A stretch of 64,000 nucleotides of DNA. It comes from Alistipes megaguti. GTDB lineage: Bacteria; Bacteroidota; Bacteroidia; Bacteroidales; Rikenellaceae. Shown here in pieces: positions 25,409-34,421 of this stretch. Within the stretch, counting starts at the first letter, position 1, and every line of letters begins with the position of its first letter. The notes below the pieces were generated by a model, which was not told the DNA's origin, made no database searches, and saw only the letters and a list, made by a program, of their open reading frames with translations. The position numbers and the translations under genes were made by a program. The stretch spans positions 1,364,001 through 1,428,000 of the forward strand of contig NZ_LR027382.1 of the NCBI RefSeq assembly GCF_900604385.1, written 5' to 3'.

Positions 25409-27523
25409 ATGGCAACCAGAGACTTACATTATACGCGTAATATCGGTATCATGGCCCACATCGATGCCGGTAAGACCACGACGTCCGAGCGAATCCTTTT
25501 CTACACGGGTAAGACCCACAAGATCGGCGAGGTTCACGAGGGTGGCGCCACCATGGACTGGATGGTCCAGGAGCAGGAGCGCGGTATCACCATCACCTCG
25601 GCCGCCACGACGGCCTTCTGGCACTACAAGGACCACCAGTATCAGATCAACCTGATCGATACCCCGGGACACGTCGACTTCACCGTCGAGGTGGAGCGTT
25701 CGCTCCGCGTGCTGGATGGCGCTATCGCCACGTTCTGCGCCGTGGGTGGCGTGGAGCCCCAGTCCGAGACCGTATGGCACCAGGCCGACAAGTATCACGT
25801 TCCCCGTATCGGCTACGTCAACAAGATGGACCGTACGGGTGCCGACTTCTTCTCGGTATGCGCCCAGATCAAGCAGCACTTCGGTGCTACGGCTCTCCCG
25901 GTTGTCCTCCCCATCGGTGCCGAGGACAAGTTCGAGGGTCTGGTAGACCTTATTTATAATAACGCGATCTACTACTTCGACGACAAGACCGTGCGCGACA
26001 ACTTCGAGATCCGCGAGATCCCCGAGTCGATGAAGGCCGAGGCCGCCGAGTGGCGCGCCAAACTCATCGAGGAGGTCGCCTCGACGGACGACGCCCTGAT
26101 GGAGAAGTTCTTCGAGGATCCCGATTCGATCACCCCCGATGAACTGCTGGCCGCCATCCGTAAGGCTACGATCTCCATGCAGCTCGTGCCGATGCTCTGC
26201 GGCTCGTCGTTCCACAACAAGGGCGTGCAGAAGCTGCTCGACTACGTGATGGCCTTCCTGCCCTCGCCGCTGGACGTGCCCCCCGTACACGGAATCAACC
26301 CCAAGACCGACGAGGAGGAGGTCCGCCACGCTTCGGAGGACGAGCCGTTCTGCGGTCTGGCCTTCAAGATCGCTACCGACCCGTTCGTAGGTCGTCTGGC
26401 CTTCGTACGCGTATACTCGGGTAAACTCGATGCCGGTTCCTACGTGCTCAATTCCCGCAGCGGCAAGCGCGAGCGTATCAGCCGTATCTACCAGATGCAC
26501 GCCAACAAGCAGAACCCCATGGAGAGCGTCAGCGCCGGTGACATCTGCGCCGCCGTCGGCTTCAAGGAGATCCGCACGGGCGATACGCTCTGCGCCGAGA
26601 ACGCCCCGATCGTTCTGGAGCAGATGACCTTCCCCGAGCCGGTGATCGGTCTGGCCGTAGAGCCCAAGACCCAGAAGGATCTCGACAAACTGGGCATCGC
26701 CCTGGCCAAGCTGGCCGAGGAGGATCCTACCTTCACGGTACACACCGACGAAGATTCGGGGCAGACCGTGATCAGCGGTATGGGTGAGCTTCACCTGGAC
26801 ATCATCGTCGACCGTCTGCGCCGCGAGTTCGGTGTGGAGATCAACCAGGGTGCTCCGCAGGTGAACTACAAGGAGGCTCTTACCAAGACGATCCAGCACC
26901 GCGAAGTCTTCAAGAAGCAGACCGGTGGTCGTGGTAAGTTCGCCGACATCATCTTCGAGATCGGTCCCGCCAGCGAAGGCAAGATGGGTCTGGAGTTCGT
27001 CGATCAGGTCAAGGGCGGAAACATCCCCAAGGAGTTCATTCCTTCGGTTCAGAAGGGCTTCGAGGCTGCAATGGCCAACGGCGCTCTGGCCGGCTATCCG
27101 ATGGACTCGATGAAGGTGACGCTGCTTGACGGTTCGTTCCACCCCGTCGACTCCGATCAGCTGTCGTTCGAAATTGCTGCCCGCAACGGTTACCGCAACG
27201 CCGCTCCGAAGGCCGGTTCCGTCATCCTCGAGCCCGTGATGACGGTCGAGGTTGTAACCCCCGAGGAGAATATGGGTGATATCATCGGCGACCTGAACAA
27301 GCGCCGCGGTCAGATCACCGGCATGGAGACCAAGGGCCCGGCCCGCGTCGTAAAGGCCAAGGTGCCTCTGGCCGAGATGTTCGGTTACGTAACGGTACTG
27401 CGTACGATCTCGTCGGGTCGCGCTACCTCGTCGATGGAGTTCTCGCACTTCGAGGAGGTACCTGCCAACCTCGCCAAGGAGATCATCGAGAAAGCAAGCG
27501 GTAAACGTAAGGATATAGAATAA
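25409..27523 (+). CDS. fusA: Elongation factor G
   Basis: Translocation GTPase of 704 residues. G motifs are AHIDAGKTTTSER (P loop), the switch I region ending in RGITITSAAT, DTPGHVDF and NKMDR; domains II to V follow, with the domain IV segment TGGRGKFADI and the domain V GYVTVLRTISSGRA. It lies between rpsG and rpsJ, and tuf is not here, as is usual in Bacteroidetes. Codon use is strongly biased, as in neighbouring ribosomal genes. Confidence 0.99.
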   Translation: MATRDLHYTRNIGIMAHIDAGKTTTSERILFYTGKTHKIGEVHEGGATMDWMVQEQERGITITSAATTAFWHYKDHQYQINLIDTPGHVDFTVEVERSLRVLDGAIATFCAVGGVEPQSETVWHQADKYHVPRIGYVNKMDRTGADFFSVCAQIKQHFGATALPVVLPIGAEDKFEGLVDLIYNNAIYYFDDKTVRDNFEIREIPESMKAEAAEWRAKLIEEVASTDDALMEKFFEDPDSITPDELLAAIRKATISMQLVPMLCGSSFHNKGVQKLLDYVMAFLPSPLDVPPVHGINPKTDEEEVRHASEDEPFCGLAFKIATDPFVGRLAFVRVYSGKLDAGSYVLNSRSGKRERISRIYQMHANKQNPMESVSAGDICAAVGFKEIRTGDTLCAENAPIVLEQMTFPEPVIGLAVEPKTQKDLDKLGIALAKLAEEDPTFTVHTDEDSGQTVISGMGELHLDIIVDRLRREFGVEINQGAPQVNYKEALTKTIQHREVFKKQTGGRGKFADIIFEIGPASEGKMGLEFVDQVKGGNIPKEFIPSVQKGFEAAMANGALAGYPMDSMKVTLLDGSFHPVDSDQLSFEIAARNGYRNAAPKAGSVILEPVMTVEVVTPEENMGDIIGDLNKRRGQITGMETKGPARVVKAKVPLAEMFGYVTVLRTISSGRATSSMEFSHFEEVPANLAKEIIEKASGKRKDIE

Positions 27524-27532
27524 GCAAACGAT

Positions 27533-27838
27533 ATGAACCAGAAGATTAGAATCAAGTTAAAGTCGTTCGATCACAATCTGGTCGACAAGTCGGCCGAAAA
27601 GATCGTTAAGACCGTGAAGAGCACGGGCGCCGTTGTCAGCGGCCCGGTGCCCCTTCCCACGCACAAGCAGATTTTTACGGTCAACCGCTCGACGTTCGTC
27701 AACAAGAAGGCCCGCGAGCAGTTCCAGCTCTGCACCTTCAAGCGGATTCTCGACATCTACTCGTCGACCCCCAAGACGATCGACGCGCTGATGAAACTCG
27801 AGCTTCCTTCGGGTGTCGAGGTCGAGATCAAGGTCTGA
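27533..27838 (+). CDS. rpsJ: Ribosomal protein S10
   Basis: Protein of 101 residues of the 30S head (NusE in antitermination). It begins MNQKIRIKLKSFDH, and the loop has VSGPVPLPTHKQIFTVNRS. It directly follows fusA (9 bases) and is then separated from rplC by 225 bases, which splits the usual S10 operon start. Confidence 0.99.
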   Translation: MNQKIRIKLKSFDHNLVDKSAEKIVKTVKSTGAVVSGPVPLPTHKQIFTVNRSTFVNKKAREQFQLCTFKRILDIYSSTPKTIDALMKLELPSGVEVEIKV

Positions 27839-28063
27839 TCCGGCGGGGAGGGGAGGCGACCTCTCCGGCGCGGTGACAGCGGGCAAGGGCCCGGTTGGAA
27901 CGGCCGGATCATTGGAGCGCCTCTTCCATAGAGAGCCATTTCGGACGCCTCCGGCCGGTCGGACGGATCGGTCGGAGGCCCACCCGAAAAAACGGTCCCG
28001 CAAGAGACCGATGGCCTGAAGAAAACTTCACTTTACACATTTATAACAAACAATTGACAACAA
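27839..28063 (+). promoter_or_regulatory. GC-rich structured spacer between rpsJ and rplC
   Basis: This 225-base interval carries no credible gene. It holds a GC-rich hairpin near the rpsJ stop (about 27845-27868), a larger one (GCCTCCG at 27947-27953 with CGGAGGC at 27973-27979) and a third (CGGTC/GACCG near 27986-28004), then 40 AT-rich bases before rplC. No TAnnTTTG element was found. A leader controlling the following ribosomal genes is possible but unproven. Confidence 0.4.
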
Positions 28064-28678
28064 ATGTCAGGACTTATTGGAAAGAAAATCGGAATGACTT
28101 CCGTTTACAGTGCCGAGGGTAAGAACATACCATGCACTGTCATTGAGGCTGGTCCGTGCGTTGTTACGCAAATCAAAACCGTCGAGAAGGACTCCTACGA
28201 GGCGGTTCAGATTGCCTATGACGAGAAAAGTGAAAAGCACACCACCAGCAGTCTGTTAGGCCACTTCAAGAAGGCCGGCACGACCCCCAAGCGCAAGCTC
28301 GCAGAGTTCAAGGGGATGCCCGAAGTGGCACTCGGCGACACGCTGACCGTAGACCTCTTCTCGGAGGAAGACTGGGTCGACGTGACCGGGATCTCGAAAG
28401 GTAAAGGCTTCCAGGGCGTTGTGAAACGCCACGGCTTCGGCGGCGTCGGCGGCCAGACTCACGGCCAGCACAACCGTCAGCGCAAACCCGGTTCGCTGGG
28501 TGCATCGTCTTACCCTTCGCGCGTATTCAAGGGCAAGCGTCTCCCCGGACAGATGGGCGGCGAGCAGGTCAAGGTTCTGAACCTGAAAGTTTTGAAAGTA
28601 ATTCCCGAGAGCAACCTGATCCTCGTGAAGGGTTCGATTCCGGGAGCCAAAGGTGCTTATTTAACGATTGAGAAGTAG
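28064..28678 (+). CDS. rplC: Ribosomal protein L3
   Basis: Protein of 204 residues that binds near the 3' end of 23S rRNA and the peptidyl transferase centre. Conserved KGKGFQGVVKRHGFGG and the finger region THGQHNRQRKPGS with PGQMGGEQV are present. rplD starts one base after its stop. Confidence 0.99.
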   Translation: MSGLIGKKIGMTSVYSAEGKNIPCTVIEAGPCVVTQIKTVEKDSYEAVQIAYDEKSEKHTTSSLLGHFKKAGTTPKRKLAEFKGMPEVALGDTLTVDLFSEEDWVDVTGISKGKGFQGVVKRHGFGGVGGQTHGQHNRQRKPGSLGASSYPSRVFKGKRLPGQMGGEQVKVLNLKVLKVIPESNLILVKGSIPGAKGAYLTIEK

Positions 28679-28679
28679 T

Positions 28680-29306
28680 ATGGAATTAGCTGTATTGAAC
28701 ACCCAGGGTCAAGAAACGGGTCGTAAGGTAGTCCTTTCGGATGCCGTTTTCGGCGTGGAGGCTAATGACCACGCAATCTACCTCGACGTAAAGCAGTATC
28801 TGGCCGATCAGCGTCAGGGTACGCACAAGGCCAAGCAGCGTAACGAAGTAGCCGGTTCGACGCGCAAGCTGAAGCGTCAGAAGGGTACCGGCGGTGCCCG
28901 TTGCGGCAGCATCCTTTCGCCGCTCTTCCCGGGAGGCGGCCGTGTATTCGGTCCGCAGCCCCGCGACTACCGCTTCAAGCTCAACAAGAAGCTCAAGCAG
29001 CTGGCCCGTCGCAGCGCCCTTACGTACAAGGCCCAGGCCGGCGTGATCTGCGTGGTCGAGAACATCCAGCTCGATGCCCCGAAGACCAAAACCGTCGTGG
29101 CACTTGCCGAGGCGCTGAAGGTCGACGACAAGAAGGTGCTGCTCGTCCTTCCGGAGTCGAACACCAATCTCCAGATCTCGTGCCGCAACCTCTCGTACGT
29201 CAAGCCCGTTCTGGCTCAGAACGTTTGCACGTACGACGTGATGAACGCTTCGGCAATCGTCATGGTCGAGGGCGCCGAGAATGTATTGAATACGATGTTA
29301 GCTTAA
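28680..29306 (+). CDS. rplD: Ribosomal protein L4
   Basis: Protein of 208 residues lining the exit tunnel. The extended loop contains GTRKLKRQKGTGGARCGS-like sequence (here STRKLKRQKGTGGAR) and GGGRVFGPQPRDY. The ATG at 28680 is used, one base after the rplC stop; a start 12 bases earlier would overlap rplC. In E. coli L4 represses the S10 operon; whether it does so here is unknown. Confidence 0.98.
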   Translation: MELAVLNTQGQETGRKVVLSDAVFGVEANDHAIYLDVKQYLADQRQGTHKAKQRNEVAGSTRKLKRQKGTGGARCGSILSPLFPGGGRVFGPQPRDYRFKLNKKLKQLARRSALTYKAQAGVICVVENIQLDAPKTKTVVALAEALKVDDKKVLLVLPESNTNLQISCRNLSYVKPVLAQNVCTYDVMNASAIVMVEGAENVLNTMLA

Positions 29307-29322
29307 AAACGCAAGAGTTACA

Positions 29323-29613
29323 ATGAACATTATTATTAAGCCCGTTTTGACCGAGAAAATGACGATTCAGGGCGAAAAGTTGAATCGCTACGGTTTTATC
29401 GTTGACGTGAGGGCTAACAAACTGCAAATCCGCAATGCCGTAGAGCAGATGTACAACGTCGTGGTGACGGATGTCAACACCGTGAACTACATGGGCAAGC
29501 TCAAGAGCCGCTACACCAAAGCCGGTCTGCTCGAAGGTCGTGCGAACAACTTCAAGAAGGCGATTGTCACCTTGAAGGATGGAGACAAGATCGATTTTTA
29601 CAGTAATATCTAA
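29323..29613 (+). CDS. rplW: Ribosomal protein L23
   Basis: Protein of 96 residues at the exit tunnel rim, docking site for trigger factor and SRP. It begins MNIIIKPVLTEKM, with NRYGFIVDVRANK and the loop VNTVNYMGKLKSR. Spaced 16 bases from rplD and 5 from rplB. Confidence 0.99.
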   Translation: MNIIIKPVLTEKMTIQGEKLNRYGFIVDVRANKLQIRNAVEQMYNVVVTDVNTVNYMGKLKSRYTKAGLLEGRANNFKKAIVTLKDGDKIDFYSNI

Positions 29614-29618
29614 CGAAG

Positions 29619-30443
29619 ATGGCAGTAAGAAAATTTAAACCTGTAACCGCAGGTACGAGACATAAGATTATCGGCACGTTCGACGAGATCACCAAGTCGA
29701 CGCCGGAGAAGTCGCTCCTGAGCCCCAAGAAGAGCACGGGCGGCCGTAACAATGCCGGTAAGATGACCGTCCGCTACATCGGCGGCGGCCACAAGCAGAT
29801 GTATCGTAACGTCGACTTCAAACGCGCGAAGGACGGCATCGCTGCAACTGTAAAATCGATCGAGTATGACCCGAACCGTACGGCACGTATCGCCCTGCTG
29901 GTATACGCCGACGGAGAGAAGCGTTATATCATCGCACCCAACGGACTCCAGGTGGGTCAGACCGTGATGAGCGGCGCCGGTGTCGCTCCGGAGGTCGGCA
30001 ACACGCTCTTCCTGAGCGAGATTCCTCTGGGAACCGTTATCCACAACATCGAACTCTACCCCGGTCAGGGTGCCGCCATGGCACGTTCGGCCGGCTCGTA
30101 CGCCCAGCTGCTGGCTCGTGAGGGCAAATTCGCCATCATCAAGCTGCCTTCGGGCGAGACTCGTATGGTACTCGTTACTTGCCGCGCTACGGTAGGCGTC
30201 GTGTCGAACCTCGACCACAGCCTCGAGCAGTCGGGCAAGGCCGGTCGCGAGCGCTGGCTCGGCCGCCGTCCGCGCAACCGTGGTGTCGTTATGAACCCTG
30301 TCGATCACCCGATGGGTGGTGGTGAAGGCCGTGCATCCGGTGGTCACCCCCGTTCGCGCAAGGGTCTGCTTGCCAAGGGTTACAAGACCCGTAACCCGAA
30401 GAAGACCACTTCGAAGTTCATTATTTCCAAGAAGAAAAAATAA
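29619..30443 (+). CDS. rplB: Ribosomal protein L2
   Basis: Protein of 274 residues required for subunit association and peptidyl transfer. Conserved are GGRNNAGKMTVRYIGGGHK, the GTVIHNIE strand and the C-terminal NPVDHPMGGGEGR, whose histidine lies close to the catalytic centre. A lysine-rich tail ends the protein. Confidence 0.99.
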   Translation: MAVRKFKPVTAGTRHKIIGTFDEITKSTPEKSLLSPKKSTGGRNNAGKMTVRYIGGGHKQMYRNVDFKRAKDGIAATVKSIEYDPNRTARIALLVYADGEKRYIIAPNGLQVGQTVMSGAGVAPEVGNTLFLSEIPLGTVIHNIELYPGQGAAMARSAGSYAQLLAREGKFAIIKLPSGETRMVLVTCRATVGVVSNLDHSLEQSGKAGRERWLGRRPRNRGVVMNPVDHPMGGGEGRASGGHPRSRKGLLAKGYKTRNPKKTTSKFIISKKKK

Positions 30444-30460
30444 TTAAATAAGAGTACATA

Positions 30461-30730
30461 ATGAGCCGTTCATTAAAAAAAGGACCGTTTATCGACCCGA
30501 AACTCGAGGCAAAGGTGGTCGCACAGGCCGAGGGTAACAAGAAGTCGGTCATCAAGACCTGGTCGCGTGCCAGCATGATCTCTCCCGACTTCGTCGGCCA
30601 GACGATCGCTGTCCACAACGGAAACAAATTCATTCCGGTCTACGTAACTGAGAACATGGTAGGGCACAAGCTCGGTGAGTTCGCTCCCACCCGCAACTTC
30701 CGTGGTCATGCCGGTAACAAGAAAAAATAG
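30461..30730 (+). CDS. rpsS: Ribosomal protein S19
   Basis: Protein of 89 residues of the 30S head, paired with S13. Begins MSRSLKKGPFIDPKL and ends with the conserved MVGHKLGEFAPTRNFRGHAG. Spaced 17 bases after rplB. Confidence 0.99.
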   Translation: MSRSLKKGPFIDPKLEAKVVAQAEGNKKSVIKTWSRASMISPDFVGQTIAVHNGNKFIPVYVTENMVGHKLGEFAPTRNFRGHAGNKKK

Positions 30731-30737
30731 GTAGAAA

Positions 30738-31160
30738 ATGGGTGCAAGAAAAGCAAATATGGCCGAAAAACTGAAGGCCGAAAAGAAGCAGAAGGCAATC
30801 GCCATCATGCGTGATTGCCCGACCTCGCCCCGCAAGATGCGCCTGGTGGCCGACATCATCCGCGGTGTGGAGATCAACAAGGCGCTGGGCATCCTGCGTT
30901 ATTCGAAGAAAGAGGCATCGATCCGCATGGAGAAGCTCCTCAAGTCGGCTATCGCCAACTGGGAGGCCAAGAACGAGAACGAGCGTCTGGAAGATACGAA
31001 ACTCTGCGTCAAGGAGGTATTCGTAGACGGCGGCCGCATGCTGAAGCGTATTCAGGCAGCCCCCCAGGGCCGTGCCCACCGGATCCGCAAGCGTTCGAAC
31101 CACGTTACGATCGTTGTGGACAAAATGGTAACCGTTGAAAAAACCGTTGAAAACAAGTAA
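30738..31160 (+). CDS. rplV: Ribosomal protein L22
   Basis: Protein of 140 residues that forms part of the exit tunnel. An N-terminal extension of about 25 residues (MGARKANMAEKLKAEKK) precedes the usual CPTSPRKMRLVADIIRG; the beta hairpin holds GRMLKRIQAAPQGRAHRIRK. An alternative start at the second methionine (30759) would remove seven residues. Confidence 0.98.
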   Translation: MGARKANMAEKLKAEKKQKAIAIMRDCPTSPRKMRLVADIIRGVEINKALGILRYSKKEASIRMEKLLKSAIANWEAKNENERLEDTKLCVKEVFVDGGRMLKRIQAAPQGRAHRIRKRSNHVTIVVDKMVTVEKTVENK

Positions 31161-31166
31161 AAACAG

Positions 31167-31931
31167 ATGGGACAGAAAGTTAATCCGATAGCAAATCGTC
31201 TTGGTATCATCCGCGGCTGGGATTCGAACTGGTTCGGCGGCAAGGACTTCTCCGACAAACTCGTAGAAGACGCCAAGATCCGCAAGTATCTGAACGTCCG
31301 TCTGGCCAAGGCGTCGATCTCGAAGATCATCATCGAGCGTACGCTCAAACTCGTGACGGTTACGATTTCGACGGCCCGCCCGGGTATCATCATCGGCAAG
31401 GGCGGCCAGGAGGTCGACAAACTCAAGGAGGAGCTCAAGAAGCTCACCGGCAAGGAGATTCAGATCAACATCTTCGAGGTGAAGCGTCCGGAGGTTGACG
31501 CCGTGATCGTGGGTCAGAACATCGCCCGCCAGCTGGAGGGCCGTGTATCGTTCCGCCGCGCCGTGAAGACCGCCGTCGCATCGACGATGCGCATGGGTGC
31601 CGAAGGTATCAAGGTTCAGGTTGCCGGCCGTGTGGGCGGCGCCGAGATGGCCCGTACCGAAACCGTCAAGGAGGGTCGTATTCCGCTGCATACGTTCCGC
31701 GCAGACATCGACTACTGCCTGACCGAAGCCCTCACGAAGGTGGGTATCCTCGGTGTGAAGGTATGGATCTGCCAGGGTATCGTTTATGGCAAGCGCGACC
31801 TGTTCGAGATCGCCGGCGCTTCGTCCCAGGCTCCGTCGAGCGAGCGTGGCGAGCGTCGTGACCGTCGCGGCGACCGTCGCGGTGACCGTCGCGGACGCCG
31901 CGGTGGCGACCGTCGTAACAACAATCAGTAG
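31167..31931 (+). CDS. rpsC: Ribosomal protein S3
   Basis: Protein of 254 residues at the mRNA entry site with helicase activity. It begins MGQKVNPIANRLGIIRGWDS; the KH domain has PGIIIGKGGQEVD, and the C-terminal half has GKRDLFEIAG. A tail of repeated RRGDRRGDRRG is longer and more arginine-rich than in E. coli and may add rRNA contacts. Confidence 0.98.
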   Translation: MGQKVNPIANRLGIIRGWDSNWFGGKDFSDKLVEDAKIRKYLNVRLAKASISKIIIERTLKLVTVTISTARPGIIIGKGGQEVDKLKEELKKLTGKEIQINIFEVKRPEVDAVIVGQNIARQLEGRVSFRRAVKTAVASTMRMGAEGIKVQVAGRVGGAEMARTETVKEGRIPLHTFRADIDYCLTEALTKVGILGVKVWICQGIVYGKRDLFEIAGASSQAPSSERGERRDRRGDRRGDRRGRRGGDRRNNNQ

Positions 31932-31961
31932 TAAGTAGGACCTTTTTAAAGCAGAACTAAC

Positions 31962-32390
31962 ATGTTACAGCCGAAAAAGACCAAATTTAGAAGAATGCAG
32001 AAAGGCCGTATGAAAGGTATCGCTCAAAGAGGTAACCAACTTGCATACGGATCGTTCGCAATCAAGGCTCTGGAGTCCTCGTGGATCACCGGTCGTCAGA
32101 TCGAGGCCGCGCGTCAGGCCATCACCCGTTGCATGAAGCGTGAGGGCCAGCTCTGGATCCGCATCTTCCCCGATAAACCCATCACGAAGAAGCCTGCCGA
32201 GGTACGTATGGGTAAAGGTAAAGGTAATCCGGAAGGATTCGTAGCCCCCGTAACGCCGGGCCGCATCCTGTTCGAGGCCGAGGGAGTGCCCCTGGCCGTA
32301 GCGCAGGAGGCTCTCCGTCTGGGCGCCCAGAAGCTGCCGATCACCACCAAGTTCATCGTACGGCGTGACTACGTCGAAACCACAATTTAA
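31962..32390 (+). CDS. rplP: Ribosomal protein L16
   Basis: Protein of 142 residues near the A site. It has MLQPKKTKFRRMQKGRMKG at the start, then WITGRQIEAARQAITR and PVTPGRILFEAEGVP. Spaced 30 bases after rpsC. Confidence 0.99.
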   Translation: MLQPKKTKFRRMQKGRMKGIAQRGNQLAYGSFAIKALESSWITGRQIEAARQAITRCMKREGQLWIRIFPDKPITKKPAEVRMGKGKGNPEGFVAPVTPGRILFEAEGVPLAVAQEALRLGAQKLPITTKFIVRRDYVETTI

Positions 32391-32402
32391 GGGAGACACA
32401 AC

Positions 32403-32594
32403 ATGAAAAGTGCAGAAATCAAGGATATTTCGATCAAGGACCTGCAGGAGCGCATCGAGGCCGAGAAAGCTCAGCTTGCCAAGCTCAAGGTGCAGCATGC
32501 CGTGTCCCCCGTCGAGAATTCGTCGATCATCAAGAAAAACCGCAGAGATATAGCTCGCATGCTGACGATTCTGCGTCAAAAAAACGCCAAATAA
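32403..32594 (+). CDS. rpmC: Ribosomal protein L29
   Basis: Helical protein of 63 residues at the exit tunnel. It starts MKSAEIKDISIKDLQERI and has the conserved KKNRRDIARMLTILRQ. Spaced 12 bases after rplP. Confidence 0.98.
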   Translation: MKSAEIKDISIKDLQERIEAEKAQLAKLKVQHAVSPVENSSIIKKNRRDIARMLTILRQKNAK

Positions 32595-32603
32595 GTAAGA
32601 ACC

Positions 32604-32858
32604 ATGGAAAGAAATCTTAGAAAAGAGCGTATCGGAGTGGTCGTCAGCAACAAAATGGCCAAAACCATCGTAGTGGCCGTTGCTCGTAAGGTCAAGCATC
32701 CTATCTACGGCAAGTTCGTGAACAAGACCACCAAGTTCGTCGCCGAGTCGCTCGACGAAACCTGCAAGGAGGGCGATACCGTACGGATCATGGAGACCCG
32801 TCCGCTCAGCAAAACGAAGCGTTGGAGATTAGTACAAATCATTGAAAGAGCTAAGTAG
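32604..32858 (+). CDS. rpsQ: Ribosomal protein S17
   Basis: OB-fold protein of 84 residues that binds 16S rRNA. Contains RKERIGVVVSNKMAKTIVVA, KTTKFVAESLDETCKEGD and METRPLSKTKRWRL. rplN starts 2 bases after its stop. Confidence 0.99.
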   Translation: MERNLRKERIGVVVSNKMAKTIVVAVARKVKHPIYGKFVNKTTKFVAESLDETCKEGDTVRIMETRPLSKTKRWRLVQIIERAK

Positions 32859-32860
32859 TT

Positions 32861-33226
32861 ATGATACAACAGGAAAGTAGACTCGTAGTAGCCGACAACA
32901 GCGGTGCGAAGGAGGTTCTTTGCATCCGTGTGCTCGGCGGTACGAAGCGTCGCTATGCATCGATCGGCGACAAAATCGTGGTGGCCGTCAAGAGCGCTTC
33001 TCCTTCGGGTGACGTCAAGAAGGGTGCCGTATCCAAGGCCGTCGTCGTGCGTACGACCAAAGAGATCCGCCGTGCCAACGGTTCGTACATTCGTTTCGAC
33101 GACAACGCCGTGGTGCTGCTCAACAACCAGGGTGAAATGCGCGGAACCCGTATCTTCGGCCCCGTAGCCCGCGAGCTGCGTGACCAGTACATGAAGATCA
33201 TCTCCCTCGCCCCCGAAGTTTTGTAA
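32861..33226 (+). CDS. rplN: Ribosomal protein L14
   Basis: Protein of 121 residues at the subunit interface and the binding site of RsfS. MIQQESRLVVADNSGAKEV opens it; NGSYIRFDDNAVVLLN and GPVARELR follow. Spaced 20 bases before rplX. Confidence 0.99.
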   Translation: MIQQESRLVVADNSGAKEVLCIRVLGGTKRRYASIGDKIVVAVKSASPSGDVKKGAVSKAVVVRTTKEIRRANGSYIRFDDNAVVLLNNQGEMRGTRIFGPVARELRDQYMKIISLAPEVL

Positions 33227-33246
33227 TCATAAAAACTGTTTCGAAT

Positions 33247-33564
33247 ATGAAATTGCATATTAAGAAAGGGGATCAGGTCCAGGTTATCGCCGGTGACTCG
33301 AAGGGCCAGCAGGGTAAAGTCCTGAAGGTCGAGGTCTCCAAGCAGCGCGCAATCGTCGAGGGTGTGAACCTCTGCAAGAAGGCCACCAAGCCCAATGCCA
33401 AGAACCCTCAGGGCGGTATCGTCGAGAAAGAGGCCCCGATTCACGTGTCGAACCTCATGCTGATCGACCCCAAGTCGGGCAAACCCACCAAGGTTGGTCG
33501 CAAACTCGACTCCAAAGGTAAATTAGTTCGTTTCGCTAAAAAGTCAGGGGAGGAGATCAAATAA
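33247..33564 (+). CDS. rplX: Ribosomal protein L24
   Basis: KOW-domain protein of 105 residues that starts 50S assembly. The motif GDQVQVIAGDSKGQQGKVLK and the segment GGIVEKEAPIHVSNLML are conserved. The stop TAA shares its last base with the rplE start. Confidence 0.99.
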   Translation: MKLHIKKGDQVQVIAGDSKGQQGKVLKVEVSKQRAIVEGVNLCKKATKPNAKNPQGGIVEKEAPIHVSNLMLIDPKSGKPTKVGRKLDSKGKLVRFAKKSGEEIK

Positions 33565-34121
33565 TGGCTTACGTACCTACACTCAAGACCCAGTATAAGG
33601 AGCAGATCGAACCTGCCCTTATGAAGGAGTTCGGCTACACGAGCGTCATGCAGTGCCCGAAACTCGTCAAGATCGTCATCAACCAAGGAATGGGCCAGGC
33701 CGTTGCCGACAAGAAGCTCATCGACGTGGCTCAGGCCGAGCTGACGCTGATCGCCGGACAGAAGGCCGTTCAGACCCACTCGCGCAAGGATATCTCCAAC
33801 TTCAAGCTGCGTAAGGGTATGCCCATCGGCGTACGCGTGACGCTGCGCGACAACAAGATGTACGAGTTCCTCGAGCGTCTGATCGCCGTGGCACTGCCGC
33901 GTATCCGCGACTTCAAGGGTATCAACGAGAAGTTCGACGGCCAGGGCAACTACACCCTCGGCATCACCGAGCAGATCATCTTCCCGGAGATCGACATCGA
34001 CAAGATCACGAAGATCTTCGGCATGGAGATCACCTTCGTTACCACGGCCAAGACCGACGAAGAGGCTTATGCCCTGCTCCGTGAGTTCGGTCTTCCTTTC
34101 AAAAACGCTAAAAAGAACTAA
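33564..34121 (+). CDS. rplE: Ribosomal protein L5
   Basis: Protein of 185 residues that binds 5S rRNA in the central protuberance. It has KLVKIVINQGMGQAVADKK, the conserved PIGVRVTLRDNKMYEFLERL and FPEIDIDKI. Its ATG overlaps the rplX stop by one base. Confidence 0.99.
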   Translation: MAYVPTLKTQYKEQIEPALMKEFGYTSVMQCPKLVKIVINQGMGQAVADKKLIDVAQAELTLIAGQKAVQTHSRKDISNFKLRKGMPIGVRVTLRDNKMYEFLERLIAVALPRIRDFKGINEKFDGQGNYTLGITEQIIFPEIDIDKITKIFGMEITFVTTAKTDEEAYALLREFGLPFKNAKKN

Positions 34122-34124
34122 GCT

Positions 34125-34421
34125 ATGGCAAAAGAATCGATGAAAGCCCGCGAGGTAAAGCGTGCAAAACTCGCCAAGCGCTACCAGCACAAACGCGAGG
34201 AGATCGCTGCCAAGGTAAAGAGCGGTGAGATGGACCACGAGGAGGCATGGCAGGCCCTTTCGAAGCTGCCGCGCAACTCCAACCCCATCCGCCAGCACAA
34301 CCGCTGTAAGATCACGGGCCGTCCCAAAGGATACATCCGTCTGTTCGGCATCAGCCGTATCCAGTTCCGCGAGATGGCATCCAAGGGTCTGATCCCGGGC
34401 GTTACGAAGGCCAGCTGGTAG
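34125..34421 (+). CDS. rpsN: Ribosomal protein S14 (zinc-free type)
   Basis: Protein of 98 residues of the 30S head. It is the longer form without the CxxC zinc knuckle: the core reads NRCKITGRPKGYIRLFGISR and only one cysteine is present. It is followed, unusually, by a 737-base spacer before rpsH, where most Bacteroidetes have a short gap. Confidence 0.98.
   Translation: MAKESMKAREVKRAKLAKRYQHKREEIAAKVKSGEMDHEEAWQALSKLPRNSNPIRQHNRCKITGRPKGYIRLFGISRIQFREMASKGLIPGVTKASW

Noticed and set aside
25424..27448. 674-codon minus-strand frame opposite fusA
   Set aside because: Antisense of a strongly codon-biased gene; no family resemblance. Long antisense frames recur opposite most genes here because third positions are G or C.
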